DNA from: Dimorphilus gyrociliatus
Taxonomy: Eukaryota > Annelida > Polychaeta > Dinophilidae
NCBI GenBank assembly: GCA_904063045.1
Contig: CAJFCJ010000016.1
Coordinates: forward strand, 868,001 to 932,000
Direction: 5' to 3'
DNA: 64,000 nucleotides
Position 1 is the stretch's first letter; the number at the start of each line of letters is the position of its first letter. The notes below the pieces were generated by a model that searched no databases, was not told where the DNA came from, and saw only the letters and a program-made list of their open reading frames with translations. The position numbers and the translations under genes are program-made. Shown piece by piece: positions 53,378 to 64,000 of this stretch.

Positions 53378-54341
53378 AGGTTTTCCATTAGTTTCAATTA
53401 CTCGAATTTTTTTTTTAATTTCCTCTAATACAGAGATAAATAAAAGGGAAAGAATAGTTGCACCAGATAAGAGAAAAGAAGATAAAGAGATTGTAGAAAG
53501 AAGAGAAAATGATGCAAATAAGAAAAAACAAACAAACAAACAAACAAACATGAAATAACAACAAATAAATTAGTATAATGCTTAAATAAATGAATATTAT
53601 CCAATAAACAATGTACTATATATACTATTTTCGATGTCTAGTAGCGTCTTTATGCATATTTTTAGATTAGTTCTAATAATAACGTCAATATATCTATTTT
53701 TAAAACAAACAAGCCAAAAAATGTATGACGTCATCAAGATATGACGCAACTAGGGAGTATTTTCCAATCTATAGAAGGAAGGAGAATAAAAGCTTATAGG
53801 GTAATTGAAACATAATGACAACAATTTACTTAATTAGTAAATGAGTAAATTATATCTCTAAAGAAAAGTGTGTAGAGTAGCGAATTAGAGGAAAAAACAA
53901 GAAGGAAAAGGATGCGGAGGAGGAGGAGGAGGAGGCGTCGAAGGAAAATAAAAAAAAAAAAAAAGTACCTATAGATAAGTTAACAAGATTTATATATAAA
54001 TACGAATATATACATATAAAGACACGGAGCAAAATATTGTCCATTGTTAAAAGTAGTCTGTCGCATATTCAATGCGAAAATACAAACTGTATAATAATAG
54101 CAGTAGTAATGATAAGAAAATAGTAATAAACTTTTAACAAATATGTACACTGTATAATCCTAGTTTGAGTTAGTTTCTCGACTTGTCGCAAAGACTCTCG
54201 ATAGGAGATTTTTTCCATTTTCCTTGTAGAGACTTTCTCATTGGGCGGTCCGTTGAGTAGGGATTAATTAATCGAAATACAAGAGCTAGGAAAAAAAATG
54301 AAACCTTCTCAACGAGCTACTCTTTCGATTAATAAAGCATA

Positions 54342-56892
54342 TTAATAATTATCACTACTACTCCATGAATAAACATACTGTTTCCTTCCTATTCTTCTAA
54401 TTTTAATCACTCGACGCCGGTTGTCCCTTTGAAATTGCAATAATCGCTCGTTAAATAAATGCATTGGCTGTTCTCTATAGCGTCTAGACGCCTTTATCTT
54501 AAAGCAGTTTCTTATGGAAGTAAGCAGCATTTTCCTGAATCTTCCATTCACAGAGATATATAATAGAAAGCTGTAGCTAAAGTTTATCGTTTGCAGCAGA
54601 TTAAAAATAGGCGAGTAAACAGAACCTTTACTAAACTTGGATACTATCAGAAAATGATAAATTTCCGATGGAGACACAAGAATTATATACATGAGAACCA
54701 ATAGGATAAGAGTAACTGTTAATGTTCTAGTCTGGTGTTTTTCAGGCGGCTTTTTACCCTTGTTCTTCCTGACATTTTCAGTGATCATGAATAATTTTCT
54801 CCTCTGCTTTGTATTTACTCAGCACTATATAAAAGACATTAAATAAAATTACCAGTCGTTGAATCTTTTAATCATTAAAAATAAACTAAAGAATACGTAC
54901 AGCTGTTGGGTACATAATTGTTTTTTGCCACTTATAGTAGTCTTTATAATTATAATGAAGAGCTTACGTGTACAGTATACAGTGTACTACAGATAGAGAG
55001 AGAGAGAGAGAGTGAGAGAGACTGTAGACTAGTCTTTTATTATTAGTAATATTATTATTATTATTATTATTATTACTGTTGCTGTCTGTTAGTAATGCTA
55101 GTATTGTCATTATCGTATCTATATATCGGCTAACCATTGTCAGAGAAAATCAATCAAATATTCAATAATGAAATTATTCATAATCACTGTAGTGAGCAGC
55201 TTCTTCTTAACACTCGAACTAGGCTTACGTTGAAAAAGGCGAGAAGGAAAACTGGAATTGCGTAACCAAAAACCATCCAACTGTAGGAACTGACTACGAA
55301 AAACGAGTCGGTGTTATTGAACTTTGGACTGAAAAAGAAGATTGTTGAATTATTCCATTCATCCGTATCTTCTTTATAATTCCATAGAAGAGGCAAAAGG
55401 GCTAGAAAACATACAGTAAATACCAAAAAGATGATAAAGATAATTCGTTTGGAACTGATGAATTTCGAATACATAAGTGGCTGATGAACAGCAATATAAC
55501 GCATTGCAGATATCATAACAGCATACCAGGTAGAACACTATTTAGAACAAAAATAAGGTATGATTATAATGATTTGTTAGTTTAGTAGCAGTTAAAAGTA
55601 TGTATACAAGGGTATTGTTACAAAATGTATCCCGCAATAAACCAGCTTCATTTTCTAAGCGAACAGTGTAATTTACTCTTAATCGAAATTTTCAGCTCAT
55701 AGCATGCTAGATTGCTTTTTATACGTTCATCAAATAGGAAAACAACACTCTGATCTTGGAGGATTATCTTCATTTTCTATATGTCTAGAAAGTCTCTATA
55801 AAGTTTTCTTAAAATATCTGCACGTTTCTCTCTCTCTCTATATATATATATACTGTACATACTGTATGTACTGTTGTATAACTGTTTATACTGTGTTATA
55901 TATATATATATACCGATGCATTTATCAATATCTACGCTTAGTACAGTATAATAAATACACGGGGATTATTCAAGATACATTTAGTAACTGCTAAGAAATT
56001 AATGGATTTGGCCTATCCGTTATTGTTATCTTGTATTAAGGAAGAAGACACCGTTCATAAAAAGTACTTGGAGACTTTTATTGACCGAAACAGATATTCC
56101 TTTTTATATTTGTTACAATATTACATTAGTAAAATACACCTGTTTGCCTGTTTGTCTCTCTCTCTCTTTCCCTCGGGAAAACAAGGAAAATTCAATCTTT
56201 ATTAAACTTTTTTGAGAAATCGAAAGGAAAAAAACTAGCATGTTTGCAACGGAAAATTATTCGTATCTTCTTCTACTTCTGCTAGATTCATTCTGTACTA
56301 ATACATTGTTGACAAATTTGTCTTGGAGTGATACGAAAGACTAGTAATTTCCTTTTCTACAGAGTTTTTATGCCAGATCTTGAAAAAAAGCTACACTTTT
56401 TTTCCTTCTATAAATGTTATATATCGTCTGTCTGCCCAAATACATAATAAAGAGGTTAATGGAAGATAATTTCTGAAAGATCCAATGATTCTGATCTACT
56501 TTTCATTTTTCCTCTTTGAGGAAGAGATGTTTTCATATAATAATTTTAACTGTCTATAAATAGTTTATGAATAGAAAGTTAAAAAGGCTAAAATCAAAGT
56601 CTTTACAAAGAAATGAATTATCATGATAGAGAAAAGGGATAAACTTGGTAAATAAATGAAGCCTTAACAAAAACCAAGTCGAGTGAATGAACCAAAAAAA
56701 ATGTGTATTAATTATTCTCTTTGGCCTTTTCTTAGTCAGAATTCTATTAAGTCTCATTTTTTGCTAATAAAAACACTTGTTGTTTAGTGGTTGTTTTGGA
56801 GAAGATAAAAGCAAGTAATGAGACGGAGTAGTGATAACTGTCTTTAAATAGAGGGATAGATTTTGAATATTAGTATATGTATGTGTAAATCA

Positions 56893-56932
<40 letters not shown>

Positions 56933-57848
56933 AGGGATAGAGAAGGGGCGAGATGAAAAATATGTAAAACTATCAATATATATACGTTAATATAAATAAT
57001 CAATAACCCAGTTAAACAAGTACACAAAGAGAGAGAGAGAGAATAGACAAACAAATTGAAAATTGAGAAATCAAAAAGATTAAGATAGAGGAATTATACG
57101 TCCCCTCTACTACTACCCTCCAAGCAATATTTAATGGGAATAAAATTATTAAGAAAGTCACGTAGAGCGCATGATAATACCTTGTTTATAATTTGATTGA
57201 AATCCTTTTTAACAAGCACTTTTAAGAGCGGAAACAGGATTATACAAACATTTATATTATAGTAATTTTATTTTTGTTGTCTAGTTGTATTTTGTTTTTT
57301 AAAAAAACAAATAATCTTTTATTTAAGCTGTCCTGTAAATTATTAAATAAATTTTCTTCTTCTTTGTCTACTAATTTTTGTTTTTTTAAAAAAAAAAAAC
57401 ACTTGAACTGTAATATTGTATAATATTAAGATTTCATTGAACTAAATAAAACTTTTTTTAATCTTTATAGAAAATCACTTTTAATCTAGTCTAAAAATAT
57501 TAGTAAGCTTATTGCTATTCAATAAGATAATTAGGCTTTACATACCTTAATCCAGATGTCGTTATAAAATGTTTGAACAGATAACCAATAGTAGGAGAAG
57601 TTTTTTGAATGAAAGTATATTGAATCTGATTGAAAAAGATCGGGTAATGTTCCAAAGCAAAACATAGTATTACTGACTGCCAAAGCCAACATTGCTTTAC
57701 TGATGCCGCTATCCGCAAAATTATATTTCGTATTCCAGAAATTCTTAAAGATAAGAAATATATTTAGTCCATTACCGATAACACCAAATATTCCTGTAAT
57801 AGGTATACAATAGCGGCTAAGAATTAAAGATGTTGCTTGTTGTTGCAT
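54342..57848 (-). CDS. Divergent rhodopsin-family GPCR (orphan), three exons, paralogue of 48347-49432
   Basis: Exons in transcript order: 57546-57848 (101 codons from ATG at 57848), 55229-55537 (103 codons), 54342-54803 (154 codons with stop); all junctions are phase 0, total 357 residues. Exon 1 carries TM1 (IPITGIFGVIGNGLNIFL) and TM2 (ALAVSN, Asn at 2.50) and ends DIWIK; exon 2 carries TM3-TM5, with AMRYIAVHQP in place of DRY and FGYAIPVFLLAFFN; exon 3 carries the third loop, TM6 (ILLVLMYIILVSPSEIY), TM7 (FSYSFLLY) and a long basic tail. The exon 2 donor was set at AAC/gtaagc because it is a good consensus, keeps phase and avoids a stop shortly beyond. No Cys at 3.25. Ligand unknown; length and motifs match the intronless paralogue, so both look intact. 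Confidence 0.78.
55538..57545 (-). other. Intron 1 of the three-exon GPCR gene
   Basis: 2-kb intron with a (GA)n run at 56894-56929, TACTGTA-type motifs near 55850-55895 and T/A palindromes near 57290-57400. No coding signal is recognised. Confidence 0.6.
56894..56929. repeat. (GA)n microsatellite
   Basis: About 18 GA units in intron 1 of the three-exon GPCR gene. Confidence 0.9.
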
Positions 57849-59501
57849 TTTTGACTTAGTTTTGGAAAGGCGTGTTAATAGCGACCTCTGTATTAAAGAA
57901 AACAATCTAATAGACGCTATTGGACGAATCAGACGCTACTATCTAGTTTATTTCAATATATTATTACTATTAGAGGTCTAACCAGAAAAAAAAATCAAGT
58001 ATATAAAATACATAGGAAGTTGGTTAACCTATGATTTAATTTATGCAAATTATGCGCAATACACACACGGTATATTGTCTATATTTGATTTTGTATTGTC
58101 ATTAATAGAGTAGAATTAAATAGCCTATTCAGCCGCATTTATTAGATTATTAATATTCATATTTTCTAATATTATAAATAAAAATTCCGTGTTTATCCAT
58201 CTGTTACCCGGAGGTGGAAAGAGCTATCTTTCGACCGTTTAACTATAGTAGTTTTATCAATACGGTTACCAAACAACTAATAATAAGCTAGTTTGCATTC
58301 TATTAATATTCATTAAAATGAGAGAAATTGATTTAAGAAATTACGCAAGAGAGAAGAGCGGGAGAGAGAGTAGGAGAGAGAGAGAGAGGGAGATAAAGAA
58401 AAGAAAGAGATTTTTAATGAATATTTTATCGAACGAGAGAACAAATTGTCTATAATTTTTCATTATTATTATATGGAATAAATAGTCGAAAACGGTTTTG
58501 TCAACAATATATTCTGCATTTTATTTCTATGAGCGTCTAGGCGTCTAATAAACATCTGTTTTTGAAATCTCGTAAAGCTTTTGTATTAAAAATTATACGT
58601 TGGGTTTAATTTAGACTTAAAAGGTTTAAATGTTCTAATACAGAATTTTGATTATATTTGATTATACAATATACAAATTGTCCTATAGAGAGAGAGAGAA
58701 TACTATATATTACATCAGTATTCTATGCTGTTTGTCTTAGCAACTATTAATCCTTCTTTCTTTATAATCTTTACTTAATAAATTAATTAATTAGTTTGCA
58801 AGTAAAAAACTAATAGAAAACCAAACTATTTTTAAAGCAACGACTGTACAATTAGAAAACATACTGCTATATTAAAAATAACGTAAATGTTATATAAATA
58901 ACGTATTATATTTCCCTAGTTCTAATTAGTACGGAATAAAGCGTAACAGCCTATCTGAAGTTTATCTAATAGGCCTATTAATTATTTTAAATATCAAACA
59001 TCGATTTATTTACTATCTACTAGGGTGATATTTGCTGTAGTAAGCAATAATGGACAACATATACTAGGGGAAGGGATAAAATAGGCAATAAAGGTAAAGG
59101 GTGAGAGAATGAGTAAAAGTGGAAAGGTTTCTATTGTTGGCAGTCAACGTGTTTAAGAGAAAATTTATAAATTGTAGCCCAAAGCTAAATTATTTTTTTC
59201 CCCCGTTACTTTTATCCTAACAAGAAAAAAATATAGCATTTTCCCTTTATCCTTTCATTTCAATCATTTATTCCTACACCCTTCTTTTGCCTACTTTTTA
59301 ACTGTATTGTGTCTTCAAATGTACACTTCTCTAATAATTTTATACACAACATGTACAGAATCTATAAACTGTACACTGTGTATATTCATTCTTATACAGC
59401 ATAGAAAACATTGTCATACAACAGCCGTCTAATTATAAGAGAAGAAGAAATTTTTGTGATTCTTATCCTTTTCTATAATTCATTTCACACTATTTCCTTA
59501 A
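57849..59501. other. Intergenic region upstream of the three-exon GPCR
   Basis: AT-rich, with GA tracts near 58350-58390 and a TAGGCCTA at 58970. It should include the GPCR promoter. No gene is recognised. Confidence 0.55.
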
Positions 59502-59669
59502 TTAAAAAATATAACCAAACATTTCTATCCATACTTCAAAGATTGTAGCTGGTAAATCTTCCATGCTTTTAAAACGCCTTCCGTATTGGTAAACAAGCCT
59601 GAATGTCATTCTCTCAATGATATTGAAGCTCACAGAATTTGCTGGCCAGTGTTTTAGATACCACTCTTG
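59502..59669 (-). pseudogene. Relic Tc1/mariner-type transposase C-terminus
   Basis: 55 codons between stops read YLKHWPANSVSFNIIERMTF and then VYQYGRRF and IFEVWIEM. This matches the C-terminal catalytic region of Tc1/mariner transposases, where WPANSPDLNPIENLW precedes a conserved helix and the tryptophan motif. Here the SPDLNPIENLW part is altered (SVSFNIIERMT) and everything N-terminal is missing, so it is a dead fragment. No terminal inverted repeats were identified. Confidence 0.6.
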
Positions 59670-59678
59670 TCAGGGTAG

Positions 59679-59972
59679 TTCTGTGAATCTGTAGCCCATC
59701 TTATACAAGAACATAATCTCCGCAAAGGGCATGACCTAGTGGCGCAAGAAAATTGGATAAAACATCTAGATGGTCTATTCTAGACTCTCGTCTATGGTTT
59801 TACTGATGCTAGACATGTCTCTTCTTTAAAGGAAGCAGAAATTATACAACCATATTCCAAGTGTCTCTTAGAAAATGATCACTTTTTTATGTCGAAAGTT
59901 TTTATTGGCAGTAAACCCGACCATCCAGGCAAGCCAACTGGAGCTATTTTTCCTTTTTCTTTCTGTCTATAA
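59679..59972 (+). pseudogene. Broken unidentified coding segment next to the transposase relic
   Basis: One frame reads about 34 codons (including EHNLRKGHDLVAQENWIKHL), hits a TAG at 59781-59783, then continues 62 codons (including HVSSLKEAEIIQPYSKCLLE and SKVFIGSKPDHPGKPTGAIF) to a TAA at 59970-59972. Composition is protein-like and unlike the AT-rich surroundings. I do not recognise the family. Position beside a transposase relic on the opposite strand suggests captured or inserted material, or a decayed gene exon. Confidence 0.35.
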
Positions 59973-60826
59973 ATATCACCTTATTCCTTAATTGAAAGTT
60001 GCGATATTTGAGGCAAAGAGCTTTTTCTTTTTGAGATATTCCTTGTTACTTTGGCGGTGTTTTTTTTTCATTTTCTACATCTTAATCCGTCACTTTTTAA
60101 GACATTTTTAATAGTCTTTTCTCTGCCGTCATATAACGAAGCTTCTTTAATAATTTTCATATAGAAATTCGCATATTTCTCTCTCAGTTAGAGTGTTTAC
60201 TCTCTCTTTTCTTTGTCAACTTTCTTGCATTTATCATCTTTCGTAGATTAATAATCACTATTTGTAACTAAATCACTATTAAATATCTTTTGCTTTTAAC
60301 ATAATTCTCAAATTTTCCAATAAACAACGGTAAGTTACTATCAATTATCACGGTTTGGTTGAAAACCAAGAAAGAGGGAGGATGAGAGCCAATGACAGAT
60401 AGACGGGGAGAGACAGGAACAGAGACAAAGAGACAGACAGAGAAAGCCCAGATAGATAGAGGCAACAGCGGCGAAATGTTTTTTTTTATATATATAAAAT
60501 CTGTCAGATAATTATCGCGTTTAAACTCGTTCTCCCTCTATTAATATGCAAATGAAATGACTGAATGAATGATAAACAATGAAATATTCTACATATGCTT
60601 CGTAGAGCTCGAGTAAGCAAAAATTTCCCATTCTAGTTATCTTTGACTCTTAAATTTCTCTCTCTCTCTCTCTCTCTGCCTCTCTTTTTGTCTCCCTTTA
60701 ATTCAGTCCTACCACTTTATTTATCTCTCTCTCTCTCTTTCTCTCTCTCTTCCACCACCCGCCATTCCCTTTCTCTATCATTTTCTCGCTCACAGAATAT
60801 TTTATATATACTATATAGATCCTACA
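59973..60826. other. Upstream region of the MFS transporter
   Basis: Contains T-rich and (CT)n tracts (about 60657-60677 and 60725-60752) immediately upstream of the transporter start, and a TATATATACTATATAG stretch about 15 bases before the ATG. Probably promoter/5' UTR. Confidence 0.5.
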
Positions 60827-62496
60827 ATGGATGTTGTTAGAAGAATACATAATGACCGCAGTGATCTAGATGAGGATACAGATCCAATACTGGAGGATTC
60901 ATATAAAGTTGGATACGAAGGACCTAAGAAAGTTCCGGAAACGAGAAGATGTAAATATGTAATTGAACCTTTAATATTTTTAGTTTTTTCTGCTGCGTCG
61001 TCTAAACCGGCCATTGTAGCTCAATTTGTTCAAAGTTCACTGCAAAAGAATTTAACGGATAATTTAACAAATAATAACGATGATCAGACAGAAGCTGCTC
61101 AATTCCTTTTATTAGTCAATGTCTTTCATAGCATTCCCACTCTTATCACAATTACTCTCCTCGGGCCATGGAGCGATATGATTGGAAGAAAACCTGTCAT
61201 GTATATAGGACTAATAGGATTGATTTTGGACACTCTAATTGCTGTCCTAATTGTCGTATTCGACGGCAATATTTACTATTTGTACGTCAGCAAGGCGATT
61301 AGCGGATGTTGCGGAGGAGTAAAAGTGGGTTTAGTAAGGAAATAAGGGATTGTCTATCCTAATTTTGATGTTTCAATTTCACCTTTAGGGCTTTTTGTTT
61401 GGCTCTTTTTCCTATATAGCCGATAGAAGTCCCATAGGAGATCGAGCAGTGCGAATCGTAGTCGCCGAAGGAATTATGATCCTTATATCTGCTATAGTAT
61501 CGGTTTGCATTGGTTTTTGGATAGATGCATCAGGATTCGTACTACCATTTACGTCAATTTTATCAATATACGTGATTTCGTTGCTGTACCTAATCTTCGT
61601 ACCAGAATCTTTAATACCACCACCACAAGTTAATAGACTTCGTGTGCTAATCCGATTTAGTCATTTTAGAGATTCTTTCAAAATTTTCCTCATTCAAGGC
61701 CGAAAAGGAATACTAATTAAAATTTGTTGCGCAGCATTCTTCCTTAATTTGTTGGCATTTAGTGGAAAGTTAAATGTCTTATTTCTATACGTAATGAGAC
61801 CACCTTTGAACTGGGATCCTATCGATATTGGTATATATGCAGCTGTATCTACAATAGTCGGTAGCCTATTGGCTTTTATTATCTTAATTATTCTATTAAA
61901 ATATATAAGATTATTATCGGTTTCCGCCGTCGGAATGTTAAGTAGCTGCCTATCTCATTTTACCCAGGCTGTAGCCTTTAAAACATGGGTCATGTACATC
62001 GGTAAGTGATTCATTTTTCTTCATGTTCTTACTCTATTCGAGGTAAACTTGCAAAACTTCTGCCAACTGTTCCTTCTATCATCTTTTCTAGGTGTGATAG
62101 CGGGCAGCGGAACTCTGGTCGGATTTCCTGTGATAAGAGGTTACCTGTCACTCCTTGTCCCGAACACACAACAAGGGGCTTTATTCTCCGGAACTTGCTT
62201 CGTAGAAACTCTAGCTGATTTATTTGGCAATATAATTTTTGGCCTGATTTATGCCCAAACCTCCAAGACAACCTATCCAGGCTTAGTGTTTATTGTAGCG
62301 GGTCTAATTGGTATCTTGAGCGTCATTCTAGCAAGGTAGGAGATAGATTTTAGTATACTTGCTTTTATCAATTAATACTACTTTTACCTCTTGGTTTTTC
62401 TAGTCTTTTGTTTTCTTATTTGTTAACATAAACAGTTTCGCTAGTCGAATAGAAAAAGGACACGAAGACGAGCTTATTGTAGAAGACGAAGACTAA
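60827..62496 (+). CDS. SLC46/proton-coupled folate transporter-like MFS transporter
   Basis: Exons 60827-61324, 61389-62001, 62092-62335, 62436-62496; phases join to give 471 residues. Membrane transporter with twelve expected helices. Family marks: YVIEPLIFL in TM1 (the EP pair typical of SLC46), a glycosylated first outer loop (NLTDN), GPWSDMIGRKPVM at about 113-125 (MFS motif A between TM2 and TM3), SGCCGGVKGFLFGSFSYIAD across the exon 1-2 junction, and YLSLLVPNTQQGALFSGTCF before TM11. The exon 1 donor is set at AAA/gtgggt because this restores the family spacing between CGG and SYIAD; a donor 9 bases later (gtaagg) would insert three residues. The C-terminus is short and acidic. Likely substrates are folate-like or other organic anions or lysosomal solutes; not determinable here. 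AATAAA follows at 62557. Confidence 0.88.
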
Positions 62497-62556
62497 CAGC
62501 CGAACAGCCCTGATAAGGAACAAAAAACAAAAGCAATAATTAATAGCAAAGCTAAA

Positions 62557-62562
62557 TAATAA
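62557..62562 (+). terminator. Candidate polyadenylation signal of the MFS transporter
   Basis: AATAAA 61 bases after the transporter stop codon, with no competing gene. Confidence 0.6.
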
Positions 62563-63217
62563 AGCTTATGAATATTCAATTTAGATTAAATAAAATTAAG
62601 AACAAAATACAATATATACTGTATATATAAATTGATATATAAATATATATATATATATTAGTATATATACTGTATATACTGTATACTGTGTATGTATGAA
62701 TGAATGAATAAATTAATAAATAGTACGATTTGTCTGCTATTTTATTAGTTAGAAAAGTAAAATCGGTGCTGCTCAACTACAATGTTTCATATTATGACTG
62801 AACGTTGAAAAGAGAATATTCCATGTTTTTACATTAAAAACCGAGAGATGGCATCTGATGTCGTTTATCATCTTTTAGAAACGTACTTTTTTTTTGCCCC
62901 TTAAGGAAAAGGAAAAGATGGAAGGAATACTTGGAAAAGTCCCCAGGTAATGCGAGTTAAATTGTTAATATATATAAATATATATATAGCATATAGTATG
63001 CAGTATAACTGTATGCAGTTTATAAAGAGATATTTGGAAGAGAAGTGCCCACTAACGTCGAATGAATGACATTATTAGAGACATTCAAGAAAGAGATTAC
63101 GGAGAAACTAATGAAAAGAAAGATAGTCAAAAGAGAATGCAAAATGTAATTACTTGCGGTGTATATACCATATATATTAGTATATATGCTATATTATATA
63201 TATAGATATATATTGCA

Positions 63218-63253
<36 letters not shown>

Positions 63254-64000
63254 TATAACGTATAGATGTGTATAATACTGCAAAATTGCTCGTTTTAGAC
63301 ATATAACAAGTTAATAAGGTAATAATTGAGATACTATTCATACATACTTTGATTTTGTAACTTGGAAAATGTTTGTAAAATGCAAACATAATTTACTATT
63401 CTAAAACGTTGTATAGTTATTAAAAATATTGAAGCATAGCTCTTCGTGACGTCATGAATCTATTGTCTATTGTCACTTTTCACTCTGACGTCGTATAAAT
63501 CCAATGTTTGTCCAGTTGGATGTATCATATTACAAACAATGCTAAATCAATTTATAACCTGAACGAGGTCAGGCGCTCCATATTGGAATTTCCCTTTCTC
63601 TAATTCAATTATACCTCTAACCGATTAGGGGCTGGATTTAATCGCCCAGCTCATTGACCTTAGCTTACAAGTGGTGTCAGCTCTCTGTTATCTCTTTGGG
63701 GATGTTGTAAACCATTCACTTCTTTCTAGCGAAAGGGCTGGAGGGAGAGGGAAGAGGAGAGGGCTTGCAGAGAAATCAATAATAATTCATCGATACTGCA
63801 AAAGCTTTTAAGTGGTTAAGTTTTAGGCCTATGGTGGTATAAGAATGTCACTTATCGAGACAAGTGAGAAAAAGGCAACATGATCTAAAACCGAGTTAAT
63901 TAGGCATAAAGTTAATTCGAATAGTGCGATGAAGCGTGTAAAACTAGTAAGAACAATTTACTTTTGCGTTGATAAAGTAACTAGTACGAAAAAGTAAATA
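62563..64000. other. 3' intergenic region to the window end
   Basis: AT-rich with TACTGTATA-bordered TA runs (about 62610-62690, 63219-63253), a CRE-type TGACGTCA at 63447-63454 and a more GC-rich, non-repetitive stretch at about 63540-63720 that may be regulatory for a gene beyond the window. No coding sequence is recognised. Confidence 0.5.
63219..63253. repeat. (TA)n microsatellite
   Basis: About 17 TA units in the terminal intergenic region. Confidence 0.9.

Larger units (their letters stand above)
49433..54341. other. Long gene-poor stretch between the two GPCR genes
   Basis: 4.9 kb of AT-rich sequence with microsatellites (AAT units about 49990-50020, TA about 51053-51080 and 52423-52450, AATT near 51278-51300), GA tracts, scattered TACAGTATA motifs, a TAGGCCTA at 51841 and a CRE-type TGACGTCA at 53726. 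The only possible gene is a two-exon small reading frame at 53142-53377, listed separately. Confidence 0.55.

Overview
The window is animal (metazoan) nuclear DNA, AT-rich and full of short tandem repeats. It carries intron-containing genes with canonical GT-AG boundaries, a pol III tRNA, and animal-only families: Cys-loop receptor, MAGI scaffold, EGF/TSP1 ectodomain proteins and rhodopsin-family GPCRs. The mixture of F-type lectin, WSC, PAN/apple and Ly6 modules in one ectodomain fits a lophotrochozoan (annelid- or mollusc-like) animal. I cannot fix the species from sequence alone.

Layout. (1) 1066-7935, + strand: an alpha-type nicotinic acetylcholine receptor-like subunit in five recognised exons; its 5' end (signal peptide) is not identified. 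(2) 9968-26434, - strand: a 17-exon MAGI scaffold gene (PDZ0, guanylate-kinase-like, two WW, five more PDZ), convergent with the receptor gene. Two candidate alternative or nested first exons lie in its large introns. (3) 27533-27605, - strand: tRNA-Val(AAC). (4) 28848-34973 and 36174-42991, - strand: two tandem paralogues, called A and B here, of 22 exons each. Each encodes a secreted, probably GPI-anchored protein of about 1,460-1,470 residues with an unusual domain chain. (5) 44687-45904, - strand: an intronless fucosyltransferase-superfamily type II membrane enzyme. (6) 48347-49432 (intronless) and 54342-57848 (three exons), - strand: two paralogous divergent GPCRs. (7) 59502-59972: a relic Tc1/mariner transposase C-terminus beside a broken unidentified coding segment. 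(8) 60827-62496, + strand: an SLC46/PCFT-like major-facilitator transporter.

The region of most interest is the tandem pair A/B. Both have the order signal peptide, N-terminal module, PAN, F-type-lectin-like domain, first half of a C-type lectin fold, discoidin-like domain, PAN-like region, WSC-like domain, second half of the C-type lectin fold, seven EGF, three TSP1, Ly6/uPAR and a hydrophobic tail. The pair also shows a 469-bp perfectly identical block spanning an intron and its GA microsatellite (a gene-conversion signature), and reciprocal intron presence/absence. EGF and TSP1 repeats carrying O-fucosylation consensus sites, an F-type-lectin-like fold and a nearby fucosyltransferase-superfamily gene suggest, but do not prove, a fucose-linked theme.

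Exon coordinates were derived by hand from splice consensus, reading-phase arithmetic and family similarity. No database search or transcript evidence was available.
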